DNA of 38,108 nucleotides from Bacteroidota bacterium (lineage in GTDB: Bacteria; Bacteroidota; Ignavibacteria; Ignavibacteriales; Ignavibacteriaceae): the NCBI GenBank assembly GCA_022562275.1, contig JADFPP010000027.1:1-38108 (forward strand). The letters are read 5' to 3'. Shown piece after piece: positions 1 to 7,157 of the stretch. Position 1 is the first letter of the stretch; each line of letters begins with the position of its first letter. The notes under the pieces were generated by a model. The model worked only from the letters and a program-made list of their open reading frames with translations. It was not told the origin of the DNA and did not search any database. Position numbers and translations under genes: made by a program.

Positions 1-258
1 GCAAGGTGTATGAAAAAAAGATGGGATGAAAAAATATTAAAAGCTTTGGAAACTAATAAGCTACTGATAATATCACCTGTCAACAGCGCAATTAAAAGAG
101 TAACAAAGGAAACTTCCTTAATTAGAAATAAATATATTTTATTAAAGAGTGATAAAATATTTATTCCATATACTTCTCCTTCAGGTATGCTTACTCAAAT
201 AATAAAACCATTTCAGGATAAGATAATAAGCTTAAATAATTCTCAAACTCATTCATAA
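1..258 (+). CDS. C-terminal part of a DprA/Smf-like DNA-processing family protein (5' end outside window)
   Basis: The frame is open from base 1, so the gene very likely begins upstream; the Met at position 10 is probably internal. The roughly 85 visible residues contain a strand-loop pattern LLIISPVNSAIKRVTKETSLI followed by RNKYILLKSD and FIPYTSPSGM. This order (ISP, V-T-K-E, RN+, then a short strand and a G-rich turn) recalls the last part of the Rossmann domain of DprA/Smf-like proteins, where ISP and RN follow one another in the same way. DprA itself loads RecA on incoming single-stranded DNA, but many accessory homologues have no known role. No downstream gene continues the operon; the next coding signal is a pseudogene. 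The assignment rests on a short motif pattern only and could be wrong. Confidence 0.4.
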   Translation, partial: ARCMKKRWDEKILKALETNKLLIISPVNSAIKRVTKETSLIRNKYILLKSDKIFIPYTSPSGMLTQIIKPFQDKIISLNNSQTHS

Positions 259-379
259 TTACTTTCGCTTCGCTCTTGGCAAAAGACTATTCCTTACACG
301 TCTGATGATTTTAGATTATTTGAGTTGTATCATTGAACAGGAAGACTGAACTGTAGCTACAGAAGAAGATGGTTTTTGC

Positions 380-558
380 ACTAATTACTTTATAAAATTT
401 GGCAGCTATAGAAAGCAAATAAAAATACTCCCCAATATGAGAGGAGATATAAAGTAACCCTTCCCGAAGAAGTTTTAAATGATGATGATGAAACAGCAGT
501 ATTCAAACTAAATATAAAATCGGTTAAGATTGTTGATTCAAAGGACACTTTTAAATAG
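380..558 (+). pseudogene. C-terminal remnant of an M16 peptidase paralogue
   Basis: From 460 to the TAG at 558 the plus strand encodes 32 residues ending KIVDSKDTFK, matching 29 of 32 residues at the C-terminus of the M16-like protein that ends at 6469; nucleotide identity over these 99 bases is 90/99. Upstream the frame still reads like the same family (KANKNTPQY before LPEEVL), but a TAG at 409-411 interrupts it and no start or zinc-binding domain is left. What remains is the tail of a second, lost M16 gene. The preceding 120 bases (259-379) hold no recognisable gene. Confidence 0.8.
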
Positions 559-668
559 TTGATATTTTGTTTAAGTAAGCCGGGTGCTGGAACTAGTTTT
601 TTATTTTGCAGCTAAAATAATAAGATGTTGATAAAGATATGCTTAGGAAATAGAATAATCCCGCTCTG
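460..668. repeat. Diverged direct repeat, copy A (M16 3' end plus downstream DNA)
   Basis: The block matches 6371-6588. Similarity continues past the stop codon through shared stretches such as TATTTTGTTTA, TTTATTTTGCAG and AGAATAATCCCGCTCT, so a piece spanning a gene end and its 3' flank was duplicated, not just a conserved protein motif. The coding part is about 91% identical; the flank is less so. Confidence 0.85.
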
Positions 669-690
669 CGTTTGCATTGCGGGATTTTCT
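656..690 (+). terminator. Intrinsic terminator-like hairpin after the M16 remnant
   Basis: ATCCCGC (658-664) pairs with GCGGGAT (679-685) around a 14-base loop, followed by a short T-rich run (685-690). Copy B of the repeat (near 6567) keeps only the left arm, so the intact ancestral terminator is seen here. Confidence 0.6.
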
Positions 691-737
691 ATATGAGCGC
701 AATAATTAATGTGCCTGCTGGTTAATATCGTCCGATA

Positions 738-1076
738 TTATTTGAGCAACACCATTTTCTTAATTGAAATATTGCTGTTTACTTGTAGTCGATAAAGATA
801 AATTCCATTAGATAAATTTGAAGCTTCGAAAGAAACATTGTATTCACCCGCTCCTTTATTTTCGTTTACTAATCTGGCAACCTCGTTACCCAGCGTATCA
901 TACACTAGCAGTGTAACAAATCCGGCTTCGGAAATACTATATGTGATTGTGGTTGATGGGTTGAATGGATTGGGATAATTCTGTTTAAGGATAAATTCTG
1001 CTGGTGAGTTATCTCCGTCATTTACACCAGTTACACCAAACGAAACACTCGCTGCCTCAATACGATATCCTGTAGA
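738..1076 (-). pseudogene. Truncated type IX secretion cargo: C-terminal sorting domain only
   Basis: Read on the minus strand, about 112 residues form a type A type IX secretion sorting domain: a linker (SPAEF), the hallmark YPNPFNPSTTI, a strand with VYDTLGNEV, then GIYLYRLQ and the basic end IKKMVLLK. In the family this domain directs an exported protein through the outer membrane and is then cleaved. Here the passenger is missing. Although the frame stays open to 1376, everything before about 1076 is antisense to the hsdS relic and has no protein-like character. The break sits at about 1076-1080, exactly where hsdS similarity begins on the other strand. Confidence in the domain is high; whether the fragment is expressed is doubtful. 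Confidence 0.8.
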
Positions 1077-1080
1077 GTAA

Positions 1081-1891
1081 ATCCTTTTTAATAACCTTGA
1101 TAAACTGCTTGATGGCCCAAACGGAATTGAAAAAGCCCGCCAACTGATTTTGCAGCTTGCAGTGCAAGGTAAGCTTACAAAACAAAACCCAAATGATGAA
1201 CCCGCCAGCGAATTACTAAAGAAGATAAAAAAAGAAAAAGAAAAACTTATTGCCGAAGGAAAGATTAAAAAACAACCTGCCCGCCGTGGCGGGAAAACCA
1301 TTTGAACTGCCGAAAGATTGGGAGTGGGTGAGACTTGATATTTTAGGTGAAACACAAACAGGCACGACTCCGCCAAGATCAGATATGCAAAATTTTGGTG
1401 ATTTTATTCCATTCATCGGTCCGGGTGATATTTTAGATTATACAATTGATTATTCAAAGTATGGATTGTCTGAAAAAGGACTTAGTAAAGGAAGATTAAT
1501 TGAAAAAGGTTCTATCTTAATGGTTTGTATTGGTGGTTCGATAGGTAAATCCGCGGTAAATAATATCGATGTAGCTTGTAATCAACAAATAGATACAATT
1601 ACGCCATATATAAAACATAGTCTTGAATATTTATTTTATTCTTTGAATGCACCTTATTTTCAAAACAGTGTGATAAAATATTCCAGTGGGTCAGCCACGC
1701 CAATTATTAATAAACAAAAATGGATTAGTTTGTTAACTCCATTACATCCACTCAACGAACAAAAACGCATAGCAAAAAAAGTAAATGAACTAATGAGCTT
1801 GTGCGATACCTTCGAAGAAAAGTTAGAGAAAAAAGAAGAAAAAGGTGAGAGGTTGGTTAGGACGGTTGTGAATGGTGTTGGTAATAATTAA
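1081..1891 (+). pseudogene. hsdS: Type I restriction-modification specificity subunit, 5'-truncated and frameshifted
   Basis: HsdS recognises the target DNA for a type I restriction-modification complex. The N-terminal part lies in one frame (from 1081, no start codon; a TAA at 1078-1080 precedes it) with LLDGPNGIEKARQLILQLAV and the typical ELLKKIKKEKEKL helix. The frame then closes at TGA just after position 1300. A second frame, open from a TTG at 1250, continues with PFELPKDWEWVRL, a target-recognition domain (PFIGPGDI, GSIGKSA), the conserved NEQKRIAKKVNELMSLCD coiled region, and a natural end VVNGVGNN. The frameshift falls at a GC-rich palindrome (1276-1293); removing 19 bases restores KIKKQKPFELPK. 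No hsdM or hsdR lies nearby. Only one recognition domain is seen, so an N-terminal half may also be lost. Confidence 0.8.
1276..1293. repeat. Short GC-rich palindrome inserted in hsdS
   Basis: CCTGCCCGCCGTGGCGGG contains a perfect CCCGCC-GT-GGCGGG inverted repeat in otherwise AT-rich DNA. It resembles the CCTGCC...GGCAGG module nested in the repeat element at 11558-11576. It sits exactly where the hsdS frame breaks. Confidence 0.7.
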
Positions 1892-1905
1892 AAATTAAAG
1901 TATTC

Positions 1906-1922
1906 TTTACCCAAGGGGTAAA
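1906..1922. promoter_or_regulatory. Palindromic operator O1 of the toxin-antitoxin operon
   Basis: Perfect TTTACCC-AAG-GGGTAAA inverted repeat, followed by ATAT. The same design recurs 58 bases downstream. It lies just upstream of the -33 box. The probable ligand is the HTH domain of the antitoxin, since HigA-type proteins repress their own operons through such palindromes. Confidence 0.75.
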
Positions 1923-1931
1923 ATATATTAC

Positions 1932-1962
1932 TTGCATATATGTATAAATACTTATATATTTG
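1932..1962 (+). promoter_or_regulatory. Promoter of the toxin-antitoxin operon
   Basis: TTGCAT (1932-1937) and TATATT (1955-1960) are 17 bases apart. Extended to TATATTTG (1955-1962) the second box matches the Bacteroidota -7 pattern TAnnTTTG, with TTG about 20 bases upstream. The two operator palindromes bracket it. No experimental start is known. Confidence 0.6.
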
Positions 1963-1963
1963 C

Positions 1964-1980
1964 TTTACCCTAAGGGTAAA
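1964..1980. promoter_or_regulatory. Palindromic operator O2 of the toxin-antitoxin operon
   Basis: Perfect TTTACCC-TAA-GGGTAAA inverted repeat, again followed by ATAT, immediately after the putative -7 box and 20 bases before the toxin start codon. Occupation here would block initiation directly. Confidence 0.75.
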
Positions 1981-2000
1981 ATATTATTATCATACTATCG

Positions 2001-2312
2001 GTGCGCAGTTTGGAAATACAGTTTAGAACGAATTCTCTTAGGAAACGGTATCAATTCTCAAATCTGGCATTTAAAGCTTATGGTGTGCAAATAGGAAGAA
2101 AATATATCCAGAGAATTAATATTATAAAACAAGCAAAAAATATTGAGGAATTAAAATCAATTCGAACGCTCAGATGCCACCCATTAAAGGGTGATAGAAA
2201 AGGTGAGTGGGCAATTAAATTAACAGGATTTTATCGGTTGCTCTTTACCCTATTAGGTGAAAAACTTGAAATAGTAAGAATTGAAGAGGTTAGTAAACAT
2301 TATGATGACTAA
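2001..2312 (+). CDS. higB: HigB-type mRNA-interferase toxin (RelE/ParE superfamily)
   Basis: A protein of 103 residues or slightly fewer with the HigB/killer-protein pattern: LRKRYQ near the start, a helical middle, then LRCHPLKGDRKGEWAIKL and YRLLF, ending with a strand VRIEEVSKHYDD. Toxins of this family fold like RelE and usually cut mRNA on the ribosome. The GTG at 2001 gives the longest reading; a TTG at 2010 (LEIQFRTNS...) would fit the usual family start equally well. It comes first in the operon and its end overlaps the antitoxin start by about 11 bases, the usual toxin-first order of higBA. The palindromes at 1906-1922 and 1964-1980 probably provide autoregulation. All core family segments are present, so it looks functional. 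Confidence 0.85.
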   Translation: MRSLEIQFRTNSLRKRYQFSNLAFKAYGVQIGRKYIQRINIIKQAKNIEELKSIRTLRCHPLKGDRKGEWAIKLTGFYRLLFTLLGEKLEIVRIEEVSKHYDD

Positions 2313-3399
2313 AGAAATTTATAGCGATCTTCCAATTCCACCAGGTGAATTTCTTGAAGAGGTTTTAGAAAACCTGGGAATGGGAAAAGATGAATTAGCG
2401 AAAAGGATGAACAGACCGCCTGCAAAGCTTAGCGCTATATTTAGAGGAGATAAAGCTATTACTCCTGATACCGCATTACAGCTAGAAAAAGTTACCGGTG
2501 TTTCTGCTAATATATGGACCGGACTAGAATCGGAATATCGCCTTACCTTAGCCAGACTGCATGAGCAGACAGAACAGCTAAAAAGGAAAAAGGAAACGCC
2601 GTTGATAACCAAATTTTGTTACAACGAACTTGCTAAATTAGGTTATGTAGAACAGAAATCTAAACCAACAGAGAAAGTAGAAGAACTGCAAAAATTTTTA
2701 GGAGTCACTTCACTTACTAATCTGGATAATATAAGACGCTATCAAGCGTTATTTAAACAAAATATAAGCAGAAATCATAGAGTATCTCCTGAAGCTCTTA
2801 TCTCCTGGCTGCGAATAGGTGAAACAGAAGCTTATAAAATTGAAACCAATCAATTTAATGCAGCCAAGCTATTCAGCTTAATATCGCAACTAAGGAAAAT
2901 GACAACAAAATCCCCCGATAAATTTCAAAGAGAAATTGTGAAAAAGTTTTCTTATGCCGGTGTTGCCCTAATTATTGTTCCACACTTACGTAAAACTTGT
3001 GCCCACGGTGCTTCGTTCTGGCTGAATAAAAACAAAGCCGTTCTAATGATAACAATAAGAGGAAGATGGGCAGATATGTTCTGGTTCAGCTTATTACACG
3101 AACTCGGGCATATATTACTTCATAGCAAACAACAAGTTTTTATTGAAAGTGATGAAGTCGATTTTATAGTGCAGAAACCTGAGGATGAAGCTAATAAATT
3201 TGCTTCAGATAACTTAATATCTTCCACAGAATATGAAAATTTTATTGAACAAGGTAAATTTTATAAAAAGGAAATTTTACGATTCGCTAAAAAAACAAAT
3301 ATTCACCCGGGTATTGTTGTAGGAAGACTTCAGCACGATAAAATCATTCCTCCTTCCTGGCATAACGATTTAAGAGAAAGATATTTATGGGGCACTTGA
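2302..3399 (+). CDS. higA: HigA-like XRE antitoxin fused to an ImmA/IrrE (M78) metallopeptidase domain
   Basis: I place the start at ATG 2302 (366 residues), within the end of higB and preceded by AGAGG; a longer reading from TTG 2281 would overlap the toxin by 32 bases. Residues about 10-85 form a HigA-type helix-turn-helix (PGEFLEEVLENLGMGKDELA, then RPPAKLSAIFRGDKAITPDT). After a helical linker, the C-terminal half is an ImmA/IrrE domain with the zinc motif H266-E-L-G-H270 in SLLHELGHILLH, followed by DEANKFASDNL, the region where this family places its third ligand. ImmA cleaves a phage-type repressor and IrrE-like peptidases cleave an XRE repressor. Here the repressor and peptidase are one chain, so self- or trans-cleavage of the antitoxin is a possible trigger; that is inference. 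Confidence 0.85.
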   Translation: MMTKEIYSDLPIPPGEFLEEVLENLGMGKDELAKRMNRPPAKLSAIFRGDKAITPDTALQLEKVTGVSANIWTGLESEYRLTLARLHEQTEQLKRKKETPLITKFCYNELAKLGYVEQKSKPTEKVEELQKFLGVTSLTNLDNIRRYQALFKQNISRNHRVSPEALISWLRIGETEAYKIETNQFNAAKLFSLISQLRKMTTKSPDKFQREIVKKFSYAGVALIIVPHLRKTCAHGASFWLNKNKAVLMITIRGRWADMFWFSLLHELGHILLHSKQQVFIESDEVDFIVQKPEDEANKFASDNLISSTEYENFIEQGKFYKKEILRFAKKTNIHPGIVVGRLQHDKIIPPSWHNDLRERYLWGT

Positions 3400-3584
3400 A
3401 AAGACTGTTTTTCCTATTCTGAGAAGAGAAAAATTTCTACGAAAGTATATAAATATTTTATGCTATATTTAATATAGGTGCTAAAACTTTTTCAACCACT
3501 TATCCTATTAAGGTTGAGAATAAACAAATCAAAACACAATTTTAATTGTTAATTAATAAAATTCACTAGATCAGGAGAAGAAAA
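3400..3584. other. Intergenic region before the M16 pair
   Basis: AT-rich spacer. It contains one perfect 15-base palindrome, CTATATT-T-AATATAG (3463-3477), which could be an operator but may be chance in such AT-rich DNA. A ribosome-binding AGGAG stands about 8 bases before the GTG at 3585. No gene is seen. Confidence 0.4.
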
Positions 3585-4937
3585 GTGTATCGTGTTACCC
3601 CAATGTTGTTAATAGCCGGTTTCTTTTCCGTGGTGTTTTTTGGTGGTTGTTCGCAGGAGGAAAAAATTCTTCCCAATCCAATCTATCAGAAAAAACTAGC
3701 TAACGGCTTAAACGTTGTAACCGTGCCTTTCGATAGTCCCGGTCTCGTAGCATTTTATATAGTCGTAAGAGTTGGTTCACGGAATGAAATTGAAAAAGGA
3801 GTTACGGGTTTTGCCCACTTCTTTGAGCATATGATGTTCAGAGGAACAGATAAATATCCGCGTGAGGAATATAACCGCATTCTTAAAATGACCGGTGCGG
3901 CTGCAAATGCTAATACCTCGCAGGATAGAACAATATATCATATGACAGGAAATGTAGATTATCTTGAAACAATGTTTAAGCTTGAAGCCGATCGTTTTCA
4001 GAATCTTAACTATAGCGAGCATGATTTTAAAACTGAAGCAGGCGCAGTTAAAGGCGAGTACACCAAGAATCATGCAAGTCCTTATCAGCAACTGTATGAA
4101 AACCTGGTAAATACTGCCTTTGAAGTTCATACATACAAACATACTACTATGGGATTTTTTGAAGACATAGTAGATATGCCTAATCAATATGAATATTCTC
4201 TTAAGTTTTTCAACAGATATTACAGACCGGAATATTCAACAATTGTTGTTGTCGGTGATGTAAATGCTGGTGAAGTTAATACTCTGGCAGAGAAATATTT
4301 TGGTAATTGGGAAAGAGGTAATTACTCTGCTGATATTCCAACGGAACCAGCTCAAACGAGGGAAAAATTTACTCATTTGCAGAATGGTTCAATACCGCCT
4401 TATTTGAGTCTCAATTTTAAAGGACCGGCATTTAACGATAAGCAAATTGATATGCCTGCAATTGATGTTCTTAATACAATCCTTTTTTCACAAAACTCTG
4501 ATTTGTATAAAAAACTTGTAATTGATGAAAGAAAATTAAGATTTCTTGGTGGCGGAGCTGGTGATTCTCGTGATCCTAACCTTATTGGTATTCAGGCATC
4601 CTTCATCGATAAAAAAGATTTTCAGTATGTTAAAGATGAAATTATTAAAGCCATCGATGAAATTAAAAAGAACGGTGTTGATGAGAAGTTACTTACAGAA
4701 ACAAAATCTAATTTGAAATACAGCTTTGCAATGAGCATAGATAACCCGGATGCGATTGCAAATTCTATTGCTCATTATATTTATCTAACCGGCGATCCCG
4801 AATCTATTAACAGGCTTTATGCACAATATGAGAAAGTAACGAATGAAGATATAAAAATGGTTGTTAATCAATATTATGTAAAAAACGGACTTACCATTGC
4901 TACCATTTCAGAAGACAAGGAAGGAGGTGTGGAATAA
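3585..4937 (+). CDS. M16 family zinc metallopeptidase, lipoprotein, catalytic subunit
   Basis: 450 residues from GTG 3585, supported by AGGAG upstream. Residues 1-22 form a lipoprotein signal peptide (hydrophobic core, then FFGGC with Cys22), so the enzyme is probably anchored in the envelope facing the periplasm. The inverted zinc motif H78-F-F-E81-H82 lies in GFAHFFEHMMFRGT, and FKTEAGAVKGEY carries the distal glutamate region of M16 enzymes. A second M16 domain follows in the C-terminal half (LNTILFSQNSDLYKKLV, GGGAG). M16 peptidases degrade or process peptides inside a closed clam-shell cavity. The next gene overlaps by one base and lacks the motif, so the two likely form an active/inactive heterodimer like mitochondrial processing peptidase or the bacterial two-subunit M16B enzymes. 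Confidence 0.9.
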   Translation: MYRVTPMLLIAGFFSVVFFGGCSQEEKILPNPIYQKKLANGLNVVTVPFDSPGLVAFYIVVRVGSRNEIEKGVTGFAHFFEHMMFRGTDKYPREEYNRILKMTGAAANANTSQDRTIYHMTGNVDYLETMFKLEADRFQNLNYSEHDFKTEAGAVKGEYTKNHASPYQQLYENLVNTAFEVHTYKHTTMGFFEDIVDMPNQYEYSLKFFNRYYRPEYSTIVVVGDVNAGEVNTLAEKYFGNWERGNYSADIPTEPAQTREKFTHLQNGSIPPYLSLNFKGPAFNDKQIDMPAIDVLNTILFSQNSDLYKKLVIDERKLRFLGGGAGDSRDPNLIGIQASFIDKKDFQYVKDEIIKAIDEIKKNGVDEKLLTETKSNLKYSFAMSIDNPDAIANSIAHYIYLTGDPESINRLYAQYEKVTNEDIKMVVNQYYVKNGLTIATISEDKEGGVE

Positions 4938-6469
4938 TGAAATCATTTATTGTATTCTTGTTGTTAACCGGCTCAGTTATGGCACAGCAAATAGTCGAAC
5001 TGAAATTATCAAACTCCGATAAGATAGTTGTAAAACTAATGTTCAAAAACGGCTCGATAAGCGATCCATCAGGCAAGGGAGGTTTAACATATACTACAAC
5101 TTCACTCATTACACAGGGAGGGACGGGAGATCTCTCATACAGCGATATTCAGGATAAAATATATCCGATGGCTGCCAGATATTCTTCATCTGTTGATAAG
5201 GAAGTGTCGATCTTTACATTCCAATTTCACAAAGATTGGACAGATCAGTTTTATCCTATCCTTACTGGATTAATATTAAATCCAACTTTGATCCAGGCAG
5301 ACTTTGAGAGGGTAAAGACAAATCAACAGGCATACGTAGATCAGATAATTCGTGCTTCTTCTGATGAAGAATACAGCAAAAAAGCGTTGGAAGATTTTCT
5401 GTTTCGCGGTACAAATTACCAGCACATGGTAGAAGGAAATACTAAGTCCGTTAATTCAATCACTCTGGATGATGTAAAAGAACATTATAAAAACTTTTTT
5501 ACAAAGAATAATCTTATGATTGGAATTACAGGCAACTATCCCGATGATTTTCTGGAAAAATTGAAAGCAGATCTTTCAAAGCTTCCCGGCACTGAACCGG
5601 TACTTCCTCCCATTCCACGGATTGAGATGCCTGACGGAATTGAAATTGAGATCATCGCAAAAAACAATGCCTTTGGTTCTGCTATCTTCACCGGGTATCC
5701 GATTGATATTACCCGTGCTAATGATGAGTTTGCAGCTCTTGTAGTTGCTAATTCTTATTTAGGTGAACACCGAAAATCTTATGGTAAACTTTATAAGATG
5801 ATCCGCGAAAAACGCTCAATGAATTACGGTGATTATTCCTACATCGAATGGTATGATAACGGAGGGAGTAATATGCTTCCACCACCCGGTGTGCCGCGGC
5901 ATTCTAATTATTTTGCTTTGTGGATAAGACCCGTACAGATTGCAAAGCAGTTAAAAGTTCAATATGCTGAACTCGGAAAAATAAAAATAGGTCACGCGCA
6001 CTTTGCATTGAGAATGGCTCTGAGAGAAATGGATAAAATGATAAAGAACGGAATATCTGAAGAGGATTTTGAAGCTACAAGAGCATTTTTAAGAAGCTAT
6101 ATAAAACTTTATATTAAATCTCCAACCCAGCAGCTTGGCTATCTAATGGATTCAAAAATGTATGGAAGAGAAAACTATATTGAAGAATTGGATAATCTTC
6201 TGGCAGACCTCACTTTGGCGGATGTTAATAATGCCATAAAAACGTATATGCAGATTTATAATATGAAGATAACTATTGTAACCGATAAGAGTGAAGCTAA
6301 AGAGCTTGCCAGAAGTTTGAGGATGAATTTGTCATCACCAATGAGTTATGCAAACCTGGTTAAAGCAGGTCTTCCGCAGGAAGTTTTAAAAGATGATGAT
6401 GAAACAGCAGGATTCAAACTAAATATAAAATCAGTTAAAATTGTTGATTCAAAGGACACTTTCAAATAA
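4937..6469 (+). CDS. M16 family protein without zinc motif, non-catalytic partner subunit
   Basis: 510 residues. The ATG at 4937 shares one base with the preceding TAA and is served by a strong AGGAGG a few bases upstream, so translation is coupled. An N-terminal signal peptide (hydrophobic core FIVFLLLTGSV, cleavage after MAQ-type residues near 17) sends it to the periplasm. The M16 fold is evident (FYP..TGLILNPTL, HYKNFFTKNNLMIGITGNYP, EKRSMNYGDYSYIEWY), but the segment that should hold HxxEH reads GLTYTTTSLITQGG, so the zinc site is absent. The C-terminus ending DSKDTFK is duplicated at 460-558. In known pairs the inactive subunit shapes the cavity and substrate choice; that role here is inferred from the pairing. 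Confidence 0.88.
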   Translation: MKSFIVFLLLTGSVMAQQIVELKLSNSDKIVVKLMFKNGSISDPSGKGGLTYTTTSLITQGGTGDLSYSDIQDKIYPMAARYSSSVDKEVSIFTFQFHKDWTDQFYPILTGLILNPTLIQADFERVKTNQQAYVDQIIRASSDEEYSKKALEDFLFRGTNYQHMVEGNTKSVNSITLDDVKEHYKNFFTKNNLMIGITGNYPDDFLEKLKADLSKLPGTEPVLPPIPRIEMPDGIEIEIIAKNNAFGSAIFTGYPIDITRANDEFAALVVANSYLGEHRKSYGKLYKMIREKRSMNYGDYSYIEWYDNGGSNMLPPPGVPRHSNYFALWIRPVQIAKQLKVQYAELGKIKIGHAHFALRMALREMDKMIKNGISEEDFEATRAFLRSYIKLYIKSPTQQLGYLMDSKMYGRENYIEELDNLLADLTLADVNNAIKTYMQIYNMKITIVTDKSEAKELARSLRMNLSSPMSYANLVKAGLPQEVLKDDDETAGFKLNIKSVKIVDSKDTFK

Positions 6470-6588
6470 TTTATATTTTGTTTAGGCACGCCGGTGTGCC
6501 GGCACTGATTATTTATTTTGCAGTTAAAATAATTAGATGTAGATAAAGATATTTTTTGGTAATAGAATAATCCCGCTCTTTGTTTTGT
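6371..6588. repeat. Diverged direct repeat, copy B (M16 3' end plus downstream DNA)
   Basis: Partner of 460-668. The coding part (6371-6469) differs at 9 of 99 bases. The flank to about 6588 aligns with small changes and ends at AATAATCCCGCTCT, after which the second terminator arm seen in copy A is absent. Confidence 0.85.
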
Positions 6589-6830
6589 CTTTTATCAATG
6601 AACATCTCTAACATCATAAAATTTCTGCCAGAATTTATTATGTTAACAGAAATCAGTATTTCATTGGTCTACAGTAGGTGATCATTCACGTATAAAATTC
6701 CGCCATTTATCATACAAAGATTGATTCCCATACATTCATTAACTAATTTATATTTAACAAATTTCAATCATCCTTTTTTAAGGTGAACATGAAGTGCACA
6801 AACAAAATGATCTTAATATTTAATTATTAA
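6470..6830. other. Intergenic region after the M16 pair
   Basis: About 360 bases without a gene. The first 120 bases are repeat copy B. A GCCGG-TGTG-CCGGC hairpin (6490-6503) lies 20 bases after the M16 stop and could end transcription, though it has no clean T run. The rest is AT-rich and I see nothing else in it; a promoter for the next gene is presumably present. Confidence 0.5.
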
Positions 6831-7157
6831 TTGAAAAGTCTGAAACAATTTTTTAAAATAATAGGATTTGAAGCTGCAGTTTGGATTTCGGCTCTTCTGT
6901 ATTTAGCTTTTGTTCACCATCCCGGGGAAACTCATTTTACTATATGCCCGATAGGAAATTTAGGCTTCGATTTCTGTCCCGGTTGCGGATTGGGAAATTC
7001 AATTTCATACATTTTTAATGGGGAATATATTCAATCATTTCAATCTCATCCCCTTGGAATTTTTGCATTAGCAGTATTGTTATTCAGAATAATTTATCTA
7101 ATAAAATATAATAGGAGGAAACATGGCAAACATATTTCAACAAATGCCTTTTCTTGA
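6831..7157 (+). CDS. DUF2752 family membrane protein
   Basis: 108 residues in the longest reading, from a TTG at 6831; no good ribosome-binding site or ATG is seen, so the start is uncertain. There are two hydrophobic helices (about residues 11-27 and 77-92). Between them is FDFCPGCGLGNSISYIFNGE, the CPGCG-G motif that defines DUF2752, a small inner-membrane family of unknown biochemical role with a paired-cysteine motif. The end overlaps the next gene by 35 bases, and the next gene's GGAGG lies inside this one. A DUF2752 protein next to a TM2 protein is a recurring pairing, suggesting a joint membrane function. Confidence 0.75.
   Translation: MKSLKQFFKIIGFEAAVWISALLYLAFVHHPGETHFTICPIGNLGFDFCPGCGLGNSISYIFNGEYIQSFQSHPLGIFALAVLLFRIIYLIKYNRRKHGKHISTNAFS

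Noticed and set aside
1077-1376. Minus-strand open frame extending the type IX sorting domain upstream
   Set aside because: It is antisense to hsdS coding similarity, has no signal peptide or domain, and homology of the sorting tail stops at about 1076.
3463-3477. 15-base palindrome CTATATT-T-AATATAG as an operator
   Set aside because: It is entirely A/T apart from its ends and could occur by chance; no second copy or regulator points to it.
3777-4187. Minus-strand frame of 136 codons inside the M16 gene
   Set aside because: Antisense to the zinc-motif region of a well supported peptidase; Cys/Ile-rich low-complexity translation.
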